This document shows, one piece after another, positions 16,970-24,017 of a stretch of DNA of 35,275 nucleotides. Source of the DNA: Gemmatimonadota bacterium. Its GTDB lineage: Bacteria; Latescibacterota; UBA2968; GCA-2709665. Numbering within the stretch: the stretch's first letter is position 1; every line of letters begins with the position of its first letter. Under the pieces are notes generated by a model that saw only the letters and a list, made by a program, of their open reading frames with translations, was not told the origin of the DNA and searched no databases. The DNA lies in the NCBI GenBank assembly GCA_028873695.1, contig JAPPNU010000018.1:1-35275 (forward strand). The letters run 5' to 3'. The position numbers and the translations under genes are program-made.

Positions 16970-17200
16970 TCTTACTCCTGAGGGTGTTCGCGGAAAAGCA
17001 GCCCCGCGGCGTTTGAGCGGCGCCTTTCTTTTTGGCCCTTTTTCTTTGGCGAGAAAGAAAAAGGGCGTAAATAAAATAAAAATAATTGTTTGAGTAAAGA
17101 AAAAGAGATCTGTATTACACAAAACCCATCATTCATCTTTCTTTTCCAGATCATGCCTCCGGCGTGTTCCTTAAAAGCGGAAAGATGGGAGAGGGGGAAC
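16970..17200 (+). repeat. ~220-bp dispersed repeat, copy 2, with perfect hairpin
   Basis: Homologous in order to 3200-3420. The hairpin is a perfect 13-bp stem (GCCCTTTTTCTTT at 17035-17047, AAAGAAAAAGGGC at 17054-17066) with a 6-base loop, followed by GTAAATAAAATAAA. At the right end GATCATGCCTCCGGCGTGTT corresponds to the GCCTACGGCGTG core of module X. The hairpin could act as a terminator, but no gene ends close by on the plus strand. Confidence 0.78.
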
Positions 17201-17213
17201 AATCGGCTTCGCG

Positions 17214-17621
17214 TTACGGAACAACCTCAAACCCCATCTGCCGGAAGTGATGATCCAGTGTCAATACACGTTTAATGTGCAATTCCCGCATGAGAACGAA
17301 ACTGCTGCAGTCCGTAAAGGAGAATTGCTTGTCCCGGTAGCCGAAAAAGAGCGCGCGGGCGCGTTCGCTTCTCGCTTCGTCGATCGACTCGACCCTCAAG
17401 CGCGACGAGCCGTCGATCTGCACCCACCACGCTTCAGCGGCATCCAGACCGAGACGCGACCGGATGGTAGTCAGCGTCTCGTCTATAACATAGTCGGTCG
17501 TCGTCAGGAGGCCGCCGGACGAGAGCCAGTCGTCTCGCGAGTCCCGAACCGCCGGCCCCTTCGAATCACGCCTGTCCGCCGCCGCGACCCATCCGGCGGT
17601 ATCCACGAACATCTGCCTCAT
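17214..17621 (-). CDS. PIN-domain toxin (VapC-like ribonuclease)
   Basis: This 135-residue protein is a PIN-domain endoribonuclease of the VapC type, which cleaves tRNA or other RNA when its antitoxin is lost. The four acidic metal ligands are visible at D7 (MFVDTAG), E48 (YVIDETL), D104 (SFTDCSS) and D123 (LTLDHHF). Length is normal. The ATG overlaps the antitoxin stop by four bases (ATGA), the usual antitoxin-first arrangement that couples translation. It should be held inactive in complex with the upstream Phd-type antitoxin. Confidence 0.88.
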   Translation of the reverse strand: MRQMFVDTAGWVAAADRRDSKGPAVRDSRDDWLSSGGLLTTTDYVIDETLTTIRSRLGLDAAEAWWVQIDGSSRLRVESIDEARSERARALFFGYRDKQFSFTDCSSFVLMRELHIKRVLTLDHHFRQMGFEVVP

Positions 17622-17863
17622 GGGTACAGAACCTCGTCATGTCGCGCCGCAGCGTCGCCCGATTCCGAAGCGCCCACGGGAGGGGCCTGGAAAAGGGGAT
17701 CGGCTTCAAGCGGCGCGCTTCTCATGGGAGGACTCCCGACGGGGACGATGTCAAAAGCAGGCCGACTGCGGTACAGGACAGTAAAACGCTCTCCGTCACG
17801 CACCTTTGAGACGACCTCTTTCAGACGCGCCCGAAGCTGTTTGGCGTTGATGATCTCGGCCAT
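17618..17863 (-). CDS. Phd/YefM-type antitoxin
   Basis: This 81-residue protein has the N-terminal fold of Phd/YefM antitoxins: MAEIINAKQLRARLKEVVSK and a GERFTVLYRSRPAFDIVPV strand segment, which dimerises and binds operator DNA. The C-terminal ~35 residues (PPMRSAPLEADPLFQAPP onward) are the likely toxin-binding tail. The start is ATG at 17863, preceded by AAAGGAAGGG; a longer frame extends 24 codons upstream but would run through the promoter and operator. It should neutralise the overlapping PIN toxin and repress its own promoter. Confidence 0.85.
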   Translation of the reverse strand: MAEIINAKQLRARLKEVVSKVRDGERFTVLYRSRPAFDIVPVGSPPMRSAPLEADPLFQAPPVGASESGDAAARHDEVLYP

Positions 17864-17876
17864 TGCCCTTCCTTTC

Positions 17877-17898
17877 AAGTTTAACTTAAGATAAACTT
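17877..17898 (-). promoter_or_regulatory. Near-perfect palindromic operator of the toxin-antitoxin operon
   Basis: The 22 bases have arms AAGTTTA and TAAACTT around CTTAAG; only one base pair (A opposite A) breaks the dyad. It lies between the ribosome binding site and the -10 box, where a Phd-type autorepressor would block initiation. Confidence 0.65.
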
Positions 17899-17916
17899 TT
17901 TCGATAAAAAAGGCAA
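17888..17916 (-). promoter_or_regulatory. Sigma-70-like promoter of the toxin-antitoxin operon
   Basis: On the minus strand TTGCCT (17911-17916) and TATCTT (17888-17893) are 17 bases apart. Transcription would start near 17881, giving an ~18-base leader before the antitoxin ATG. The -10 box is inside the palindromic operator. Confidence 0.6.
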
Positions 17917-17962
17917 GATGGTGGCAAATAGCCAAAAGCGGGATCTCTTCTCCGGCCCCGCA

Positions 17963-18130
17963 GACCTCTCGCCCCGGCCCTTCTCTCCTAAGGGAAAGAG
18001 GGAGAAAGGCAGAATGTCGCCTTGACGGTCTTCAACAGACACCATGACTGACAGGAATTCGCCATCCCGGCACGGTTGCAAGCCGGGTGCATCAGGCGAC
18101 CGCCGTTCCCCCTTCCTTCAGGAAGGGGAC
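17963..18130 (+). repeat. Dispersed repeat related to the left-edge block
   Basis: The 292-base gap between the antitoxin gene and the VOC gene carries a divergent copy of 73-220: CGCAGACCTCTCGCCCC and a GGGAAAGAGGGAGAAAGGC box, then TTCGCCATCCCGGCA, then CCGTTCCCCCTTCCTT. The beginning also resembles module Y. Confidence 0.55.
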
Positions 18131-18155
18131 GAGGGGGTAGGTCCCGCTTCTCCAT

Positions 18156-18713
18156 CTAATGGTGCCCTTCCTCCTTGTCGCCGTCTTCATCGCTACCAAC
18201 GTGTTCCTTCCTGCCCTCGCCGTGATCGTCCCCGCTTTCACCGTGCCCTTTCCTGCTCGGTCCCCCGATGCGCAGAATGTGGCCGTCTTTGTCGGCAACG
18301 AGCATCTCCCGCGCCCCCCAGGGCCTGTCGACGGGCTTCTGCCTGATCTCCGCCCCCGCCCGCGCCAGCTTCTCGTGCAGTTCGTCAACATTGTCGACGC
18401 TGTAGTAGATCCAGACCGGACGGGCGCCCTGCCCTTTCTCGCTGAGAAAGACGGCTACTTCGCCATTGGATATGGATGCAAAGGTCTTGTCCGCCGCCTC
18501 CGCGGGCCAGTCCCAGTTCTTCTTGAAGCCGAGAATGCTGGTGTAGTGCACGACACTCGCTTCAACGCTCTCGACGTTCAGAATCGGGGTGATTGCCGTA
18601 AACGCCGTCGATCCGGAAACGGAGCCCTCGTCCCGGCCCTCGTGGGCGACGGCGAGTTGGGCGATACCGAATGCGATTCCTGCAACGACTGCCGCGATTC
18701 CGCGACCGTTCAT
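18156..18713 (-). CDS. Secreted VOC-superfamily protein with acidic/His-rich tail
   Basis: This 185-residue protein has an N-terminal signal peptide (hydrophobic IAAVVAGIAFGIAQLAVA, cleavage near residue 23), then one glyoxalase/bleomycin-resistance (VOC) fold at about 40-150: ITPILNVESVEASVVHYTSILGF is the first beta-alpha unit and PWGAREMLVADKDGHILRIG the last. Residues 152-185 form a low-complexity tail rich in His, Asp, Glu and Gly, ending in GHH. VOC proteins bind metal or hydrophobic ligands, and bleomycin-resistance relatives sequester drugs. Export is unusual for the family. The tail could bind divalent metal; that is inference. The ATG at 18713 has AAAGGAGG six bases upstream; a 36-codon longer frame is unlikely. 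Confidence 0.82.
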   Translation of the reverse strand: MNGRGIAAVVAGIAFGIAQLAVAHEGRDEGSVSGSTAFTAITPILNVESVEASVVHYTSILGFKKNWDWPAEAADKTFASISNGEVAVFLSEKGQGARPVWIYYSVDNVDELHEKLARAGAEIRQKPVDRPWGAREMLVADKDGHILRIGGPSRKGHGESGDDHGEGRKEHVGSDEDGDKEEGHH

Positions 18714-19282
18714 GGTTTGCCTCCTTTCTGTACAATAACCCGTCAGTGCTCGGCGAAATGCGGTGAGGCGTGAGCGATCACCGTCCGCCTGCTTTTCGTG
18801 CATGCCCGAAATGTGTCGCAAAAAGCGACGCGCGTCGTGAGTTGCAACGCGTTCCGGCGTTCATTTCCCGTGATTTCCTGTTAATATATTTATAAACAAA
18901 TAGTTATATCCAGTAAGTGCGGTCGTTTCTATTCCGTTGGTGCGCCGACAGACGCATTTTGCGACGATCTCTGCGAGAAGGAGATCGTCGCATTTAAACT
19001 TAACATATTGATATTAAATAATTTATATCGAAACATGAAAATCGGCACCGATTTTGCACATTAATTGGACCCCTCCCTCCCGCAGGATGGCGCGCGGCAT
19101 CTCTCGTGAGGTCCGCATTCGCCCGCTATCGTCCCATCGCAGGTCGTTCGCGTCCCGGCGATGACAGCGGCGTACCCGTCCGATGATGCGTCACAAGCAC
19201 CGCGACGGCGTCCTGAATCAGGGCGCGCCTGTACGTTATGCGGCGCAAACAGGCAGACGTTGAAGATCACGGGAGGGACTCA
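18714..19282. promoter_or_regulatory. AT-rich divergent intergenic region with hairpins
   Basis: This 569-base gap separates two divergent genes. A small hairpin is at 18815-18829 (GTCGC, AAAAA, GCGAC). Bases 18870-18915 and 18992-19065 are strikingly AT-rich against the high-GC surroundings and are likely promoter DNA. Between them is the 12-bp hairpin at 18960-18992. The word GTCGCAAAA occurs at both hairpins, on opposite strands. I see no gene. Confidence 0.5.
18960..18992. promoter_or_regulatory. Perfect 12-bp inverted repeat in AT-rich leader
   Basis: TGCGACGATCTC (18960-18971), a 9-base spacer, then GAGATCGTCGCA (18981-18992). Neither side has a clear T-tract, so it looks more like a regulator binding site or a structured leader than a terminator. 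Confidence 0.6.
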
Positions 19283-19987
19283 ATGCCGTCTTCCGGAAAC
19301 GGACTGGCGCAACGGATGGCCGAACTCTTCCAGGAGTTGCTCGATCGGGAACTGCAAAGCGTCAAACTGGCCGTCGAAGCGCGCAGGATGGAACTGCTCG
19401 AAAAAATCGGGACCAGGGAAACGGAGTTGAACGACGACGACCGGCTGGATGCCCTGTTCGATCAGTACAAAGCCGGCCTGGCGGAAACCGAACGACCGGA
19501 GAGCCGGGTCCAGGAACGCCGCCTGTATTACGATTGGGAAGGCCGGCTCAGGTCGGAACTGGGTATCTGGAGAGTGGAGCTGGACGAACTGGAAAAAAAG
19601 AGCATCGACGACAATACACTGCTGACGAACGCACGAAGCAAGGTCATGCGCCTGTTGCTGCGCGAGACGCTGTTGGTGGTCAATCGTGGATGTATCAATG
19701 GACCGAAACCGGATAAGCCGGAATATGAAACCCTTGAGGACTGTCTCATACCGGTTGTTCAGGAAATGAAAAAGGGCAAAACCCATACCGAGGCTTTCCG
19801 CATCGTTGCGGAAAAACTGGGCGCCCGCAGAACTGCCGTTGCTTCTGTATGTACAGGAAAACTGGACCTGACGACCGAACAATTCGTCGATCACGTCGCG
19901 AGCGGCCGGATCGTGCAGGTCGTAAGGAAAAAATATCCCGAAAAAACCGAACTGATCGACCGGATGTTGGCCTCGCTCTATCCTTAG
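19283..19987 (+). CDS. Hypothetical protein, coiled coil plus possible helix-turn-helix domain
   Basis: I do not recognise this 234-residue protein with confidence. Residues 8-110 are rich in charged helix-forming heptads (QRMAELFQELLDRELQSVKL, ELDELEKKSI) and suggest a coiled coil. Residues 165-234 form a compact predicted-helical domain: EAFRIVAEKLGARRTAVASV, then CTGKLDLTTEQFVDHVASG and RIVQVVRKKYPEKTELIDR. The spacing recalls helix-turn-helix-like domains that I associate with nuclease or restriction-linked proteins, but this is a weak impression. The ATG at 19283 has GGGAGGG upstream and is preferred over an upstream in-frame start at 19238. It is a single gene downstream of an AT-rich, hairpin-bearing region and convergent with a decarboxylase. 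No transmembrane or signal segment is seen. Confidence 0.6.
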   Translation: MPSSGNGLAQRMAELFQELLDRELQSVKLAVEARRMELLEKIGTRETELNDDDRLDALFDQYKAGLAETERPESRVQERRLYYDWEGRLRSELGIWRVELDELEKKSIDDNTLLTNARSKVMRLLLRETLLVVNRGCINGPKPDKPEYETLEDCLIPVVQEMKKGKTHTEAFRIVAEKLGARRTAVASVCTGKLDLTTEQFVDHVASGRIVQVVRKKYPEKTELIDRMLASLYP

Positions 19988-20114
19988 AGATTACAAATTC
20001 GCGCGGGATTCGAGCCCCCCTGGGCGGGAACGAAATCCTTCAGATCCACGAAGCCATCATCGGAAAGGCGTGTCCACGGCAATAGCGAATCTGCACGGCT
20101 GGCATCCCCGGGCG

Positions 20115-21509
20115 CTATAGTGCCTCAATCCCGAAACGCTCAGCGGTGTCAAGGGTTTCCCGGACGTCTTTCCAACTGGTGTTGTGGTTGATGATGCACA
20201 GCCTCAGCGAAAACGTCCCGTGCAGTAACGTCGAAGAAAAAAACGCCCGGTCCTCCCAGAACACGCGTGCAAGCACCGTTCTGTTGATTTCTTCCAGGGA
20301 CGCCTCGTCCAGTTCGACGCCTTGGGGATTCACACGAAAACAAACCACGCCCAGCGACACGGGCGTCACGAGTTCCAGGTTCCCGCTCTCCTCCACGTAC
20401 TCACCGGCGCGAGTCCCAAGCTCCATCCCCCTGGATACGGCGCGCCGGAACGCCGCCATCCCGAACGTCTGTACCGACATCCAGATCTTCAGCGCGCGCA
20501 TGGACCGGCTCAACTGCAGTCCCCTGTCCGCGATGTTAGGATGGTTCGTACCCCACACCGTATCCTGCAGGATATCCGGGTGCACGGCGAATGCGCGCTC
20601 GAGGGCGCCGGCGTCCTTCACCAGGAGGCATCCCGCCTCGTACGGCTGGAAGAACCACTTGTGGGCGTCCAGACCGACCGAGTCGGCGCGCGCGATCCCC
20701 TTAAGGAGTCGCTTGCCACGTTCGGTAACCGCCGCAAAACCGCCGTACGCCGCATCCACGTGCAGCCAGATGCCTTCCGCCTCGCAATAATCCGCCATCG
20801 CCTCCAGGGGGTCTATCGCGCCGGTGCTGCTGGTTCCGGCGTTGGCGCAAACCGCAATCGGGTTGAAGCCCGCCGCACGGTCCTCGGCCACGGACCGCGC
20901 CAGCGCGTTCATGTCCAGCCGGAACCGCTCGTCGCTGGCGATCGTTCGAATACGCTCCGGACGCACACCCACGATCCTCGCCGCACGTATATGCGCGCTG
21001 TGGCTCTGGTCGCTCATATACACGGTCGGCCGGACCGGATGTCCGGCCGCTTCACGCGCCGCGACGAACGCGTCCAGGCTGGCGGCCGAGCCCCCGCTGG
21101 TGAGCAGGCCGCCAGCGCTTTCAGGATAGCCGATCCAGTTTTGCAGCCAGTCGATCACCACCAGTTCAAGCTGGCTTGGGCCACTGGCAACCAGCCAGGT
21201 GCAGACGTTACTGTTGTACCCCGCTGCCAGAAAGTCGGCAAGCACTCCCGGCCAGGTGGTCGACGACGGAATGAATCCGAAGCACCGCGGATGATCGAGC
21301 CGGGTCGCCACGGGAAGAATCTCCTTTGCGGCCTGCTCCATCACCTCCTCCGCAGGGCGTCCATCCTCGGGCGGCGGCGCCATCAGACGGTCGTCCAGTT
21401 CCCGGCGAAATTCGCCGTCCCATGCGCCTTCCGCGGGAAGATTCTCGGTCCGCGCGACCAGGAGTTCGGCGGCCTTGCGAGCCAGGTCCAGCATCGCCTC
21501 GGAGGACAT
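20115..21509 (-). CDS. Group II PLP-dependent amino-acid decarboxylase
   Basis: This 464-residue protein belongs to the aromatic-L-amino-acid/tyrosine decarboxylase and glutamate decarboxylase superfamily (group II). The Schiff-base lysine is K284 in LDAHKWFFQPYEAG; the cofactor aspartate is D252 in HVDAAYGG; the ring-stacking histidine is H170 in DQSHSAH; a TSGGSAASLDA motif at 137-147 binds the phosphate region. Length is normal. The HKWF-type motif favours the aromatic amino-acid branch, giving amines such as tyramine or tryptamine, but substrate cannot be read from sequence. The ATG has GGAGG seven bases upstream. It stands alone, with no amine transporter beside it; several decarboxylase relatives are biosynthetic. 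Confidence 0.87.
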   Translation of the reverse strand: MSSEAMLDLARKAAELLVARTENLPAEGAWDGEFRRELDDRLMAPPPEDGRPAEEVMEQAAKEILPVATRLDHPRCFGFIPSSTTWPGVLADFLAAGYNSNVCTWLVASGPSQLELVVIDWLQNWIGYPESAGGLLTSGGSAASLDAFVAAREAAGHPVRPTVYMSDQSHSAHIRAARIVGVRPERIRTIASDERFRLDMNALARSVAEDRAAGFNPIAVCANAGTSSTGAIDPLEAMADYCEAEGIWLHVDAAYGGFAAVTERGKRLLKGIARADSVGLDAHKWFFQPYEAGCLLVKDAGALERAFAVHPDILQDTVWGTNHPNIADRGLQLSRSMRALKIWMSVQTFGMAAFRRAVSRGMELGTRAGEYVEESGNLELVTPVSLGVVCFRVNPQGVELDEASLEEINRTVLARVFWEDRAFFSSTLLHGTFSLRLCIINHNTSWKDVRETLDTAERFGIEAL

Positions 21510-21754
21510 CCGAAGACCTCCGCACTCGCCGTTGTTCTTTTTGTTATCGGATTCTATGGCGTCGTCTCGCTTTTCTTCGTTCGTTCTCGGGGATTTCGCC
21601 TATTGTGGTGTCTTCTCGTTCGTTTCTATGTAGACGCGCTGTTGTCTTGATGTTGAAGGCCAAGAATCAGGATTGGGAAAGTTCATTTATTTGCACGAAA
21701 TAAGTTGACATTTCCCAGAGAAGCGGCCATATATATAACCACGGAGACGCAGAA
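21510..21754. other. Intergenic gap before HicA
   Basis: About 245 bases between the divergent decarboxylase and toxin genes. It begins with a pyrimidine-rich CTCG/TTCG stretch (about 21560-21640) resembling the low-complexity sequence at 10860-11107, and ends in an AT-rich run (ATATATATAA near 21730-21738) that may hold the toxin promoter. No gene. Confidence 0.4.
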
Positions 21755-21943
21755 TTGCAAACCAGAACGGAACGAATCAGGCGCCTCCTCGAAAACGATG
21801 GATGGTACCTGGCACGTCACGGCTCCGGTCATGACATTTTTCGGCACTCTGACATCAGAGGGATCATTAGCCTGCCGAGACACAGAACCGTATCCCCGGG
21901 CGTTGCCGGATCGATCGCAAGAAAAGCGCGCTGGACGGAATAA
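21755..21943 (+). CDS. hicA: HicA-type mRNA interferase toxin
   Basis: This 62-residue protein matches the HicA fold, a double-stranded-RNA-binding-like domain that degrades mRNA. Visible marks are RLLENDGWYLAR (residues 10-21), the catalytic-type histidine H26 in GSGHDIF, and the ISLPRHRTVSPGVAGSIARKA segment in place of the usual VPxHxxxxLxxGTLxxIxxQA. The start is TTG with GGAGA seven bases upstream; no ATG is available in frame nearby. HicB follows after a 24-base gap, the standard toxin-first order for this family. A residual uncertainty is the Asp after the catalytic His, where many members have Glu or His. Confidence 0.8.
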   Translation: MQTRTERIRRLLENDGWYLARHGSGHDIFRHSDIRGIISLPRHRTVSPGVAGSIARKARWTE

Positions 21944-21967
21944 TCAACCCTTAGGGAGAACCGAAAT

Positions 21968-22354
21968 ATGGATCGATACCCTGCGTTAATCGATGGTGAA
22001 AAAGGCGCCTATGGGGTTACGTTTCCCGACCTTCCCGGCATCGTCGCTATGGGAAACACCGTCGACGAGGCGCTGGTGAACGCCGAAGAAGCCCTTCGCG
22101 ATTACGCAATCGAGGCCGAGAAGGACGGTGAGAAGATCTCGCTGCCGAGCGCTTTCGAGCAGTTGGAAGTTCCGCGCGGGAATACGCTTGTGTCGGTCCC
22201 GTTAATCCGCGTAACAGGCCGCAACGTCCGCGCCCATATGACCCTGGACGAGGGCGTTGCGGCCTTTATTGACGGCGAGTCGCGAAGACGCGGTATGACC
22301 CGTAGAGCCTACGTTGAGTGGATCGTAAAGCGAATCGCACAGGTTGGCGGATGA
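21968..22354 (+). CDS. hicB: HicB-type antitoxin
   Basis: This 128-residue protein has the two parts of HicB antitoxins: a degenerate RNase H-like domain at about 1-60 (GAYGVTFPDLPGIVAMGNTV then DEALVNAEEALRDYA) that binds HicA, and a C-terminal ribbon-helix-helix DNA-binding domain at about 88-125 (VRAHMTLDEGVAAFIDGES then RRRGMTRRAYVEWIVKRI). It should block HicA and repress the operon. The ATG follows AGGGAG. It ends 31 bases before the stop of the convergent lipoprotein gene. Confidence 0.87.
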   Translation: MDRYPALIDGEKGAYGVTFPDLPGIVAMGNTVDEALVNAEEALRDYAIEAEKDGEKISLPSAFEQLEVPRGNTLVSVPLIRVTGRNVRAHMTLDEGVAAFIDGESRRRGMTRRAYVEWIVKRIAQVGG

Positions 22355-22385
22355 GTACCGAAAACCTGAAGTCAGTTGCCGGCGC

Positions 22386-23906
22386 TTATTCGAAGACTGC
22401 CAACTCGCCGTCCCTGACAATCAACACCACCGGGTCGTAAACCGCGTCCCCGCTGTTGTCGAAGGAAAACGCGCCCAGGACCGTGTCCAGGTCCCGCGTG
22501 GCGGCCATGGCGTCTCGAATCGCTCCCGCATCGGTTGAACCGGCCTCGGAGATCGCCTCCGCGAGAATGTAAAGCGCGGCGTACGACTGTGCGGCCCAGG
22601 TGTTCGGTTCGGAACCGTATCTTTCAAGGTAATTTGCCACAAAGGCCGCGTTTCCGGGCGTGCCGGCCGCGCCCGACCAACTGAGAAATGAGATCGCGCC
22701 CTCCGCGGCATCACCGGCAGCCTCGACTTCCGCCGCGGTCATTACCGGAACCAGGAAGGGTATATTCGCGCCAATGCCGGCCTCGCGGGCCTGGATCAGT
22801 ATCCGGGACTGTTCGGCGCCCAGGGCCGAGACAAAGACGGCGTGCGGATTCAACGCCTTGATACGCGTCAACTGTTCGCTGAACGTGGTATCGCCAGTGG
22901 CAATCGTCTCTCTTGTCAGGACTTCGACGTCGATCCCGGCCAGCGTGTTCCGTATCGACTCGTCACTGCTGCTTGAAAAGACATCGGTTACATCCACGAT
23001 GGTTGCCACTCTCCGATACCTCAGCTTTTCCTGCGTCACCCTGACGGGGCCCGGGATCAGCGCATTGACGTTCAGGCCGGATCGGAATACGTAATCGCCG
23101 ATCGCGCTCAGCCCGGCCGCCGTCGAGGTGGAACTGAAGGCAATGACCTCTTTTCGCTGGGCGATCGGGAATGCCTCCCGGGCCGCGGTTGAGATGACCG
23201 GACCGAGTATGACTTGCACGCCGTCCCGGTCGATCAGTCTGTTGAATGCTTCAACGGCGCCTTCGGCTGTTCCACGGGAATCCTCTAAAATGAAGTTGAT
23301 GCTGGCGCCGCCGAGTTTCGACGCGTTGTTGATCTCTTCCCGTGCGAGTTCAAAGGCATCTCTCGCGGGAAATCCGTACCGGGTCTGGGGTCCGGTCAGA
23401 GGCAGAACGACGCCCATGGCAATCTCCGCGGGGAGACCGCCCTGTGCCAGCCTGATCGTGGCTCCCGTGCTCGCCCTTCCGCCAATCACCAATTCGACGG
23501 TCGTTTCATAACCGCCGTTAACGGGAATGCTCGACCACGATCCCAGAGCAATGCCGTCACGCGTTGCGCGAGCGCGATAGTAACCCGTTACCCGGTCCCC
23601 TGCGATCCCAATCCTCGCCTGGCCGCGCACGTTGGTCGTACCCGACCATTCGTATGCCGCCGTCCTTCCCGATACGGCTCTTCCGATTTCGACCGAGACG
23701 CCGCTGACCGGCGTTTGACCGCGCATCACGCGAGCGTTCAGTACCGCCAGGGTCCGGGCCTCGCTTAAGGCCAGCTTTCCAGGCGGCGTCGCAGCCCGAT
23801 CTTCTGCCTCCGGAGCGAGCGACGGTGTCCTGCTGTCGCCGCCGCAGCCCCACAACACGCCAGTAACGAGCGCAGCAACAATGGCGCCGCGTATCCGGAT
23901 GTACAT
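22386..23906 (-). CDS. Solute-binding lipoprotein, type A with Ig-like module (array gene 6)
   Basis: This 506-residue protein has a lipoprotein signal (VLWGC, lipid-attachment C21), an Ig-like module at about 22-145 and a type I periplasmic binding-protein domain (Peripla_BP_6/LivK-like) at about 158-506. The module reads PVSGVSVEIGRAVSG, WSGTTNVRGQARIGI, GYYRARA, LGSWSSIPVNGGYE and resembles bacterial Ig-like/Big_1 folds. The binding domain has MGVVLPLTGPQTRYG, AFELAREEIN and the C-terminal GDAVYDPVVLIVRDG. Such domains bind amino acids or related solutes for ABC import. The linker after the cysteine (DSRTPSLAPEA) has diverged from the TTSQxPEA seen in the other module-bearing genes. It is last in transcription order, and its ATG follows CTGGAGGG. 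No permease is adjacent. Confidence 0.87.
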   Translation of the reverse strand: MYIRIRGAIVAALVTGVLWGCGGDSRTPSLAPEAEDRAATPPGKLALSEARTLAVLNARVMRGQTPVSGVSVEIGRAVSGRTAAYEWSGTTNVRGQARIGIAGDRVTGYYRARATRDGIALGSWSSIPVNGGYETTVELVIGGRASTGATIRLAQGGLPAEIAMGVVLPLTGPQTRYGFPARDAFELAREEINNASKLGGASINFILEDSRGTAEGAVEAFNRLIDRDGVQVILGPVISTAAREAFPIAQRKEVIAFSSTSTAAGLSAIGDYVFRSGLNVNALIPGPVRVTQEKLRYRRVATIVDVTDVFSSSSDESIRNTLAGIDVEVLTRETIATGDTTFSEQLTRIKALNPHAVFVSALGAEQSRILIQAREAGIGANIPFLVPVMTAAEVEAAGDAAEGAISFLSWSGAAGTPGNAAFVANYLERYGSEPNTWAAQSYAALYILAEAISEAGSTDAGAIRDAMAATRDLDTVLGAFSFDNSGDAVYDPVVLIVRDGELAVFE

Positions 23907-23928
23907 GGAAAACCCTCCAGGTTAGCGG

Positions 23929-24008
23929 AGCGCTGAAAAAGTCGCTCTGCAGGCCTGCCATTGAAGCCCTGGCAGGCAGGTAGCCGGGATGGACTCTTGC
24001 AACGGGCT
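23929..24008 (-). repeat. MITE-like 80-bp repeat after a stop codon
   Basis: Read on the minus strand it starts AGCCCGTTGCAAGAGTCC nine bases after the array gene 5 stop and ends GACTTTTTCAGCGCT, so its ends are imperfect inverted repeats. It contains a perfect 7-bp hairpin (CCTGCCA at 23954-23960, TGGCAGG at 23970-23976). A related element starts at 35167. Confidence 0.6.
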
Positions 24009-24017
24009 GTCAAACCA

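Larger units (their letters stand above)
16727..17213. repeat. Gene-free repeat-rich gap
   Basis: This 487-base gap holds the GCTGAYN heptad run (16744-16775), the GGGCAAC palindromic repeat (16835-16865) and the second copy of the ~220-bp repeat (16970-17200). I find no gene in it. Confidence 0.7.

Noticed and set aside
20000..20030. tRNA-like T-arm (GGGATTCGAGCCCCC)
   Set aside because: The loop does not have the TTCRANN form within a 5-bp stem, and no anticodon arm or acceptor stem can be drawn around it.
20322..21650. 442-codon plus-strand frame over the decarboxylase gene
   Set aside because: Antisense shadow of a gene with every catalytic motif of group II decarboxylases.
23929..24008. 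Insertion sequence
   Set aside because: No transposase frame; at 80 bp it can only be a non-autonomous repeat.
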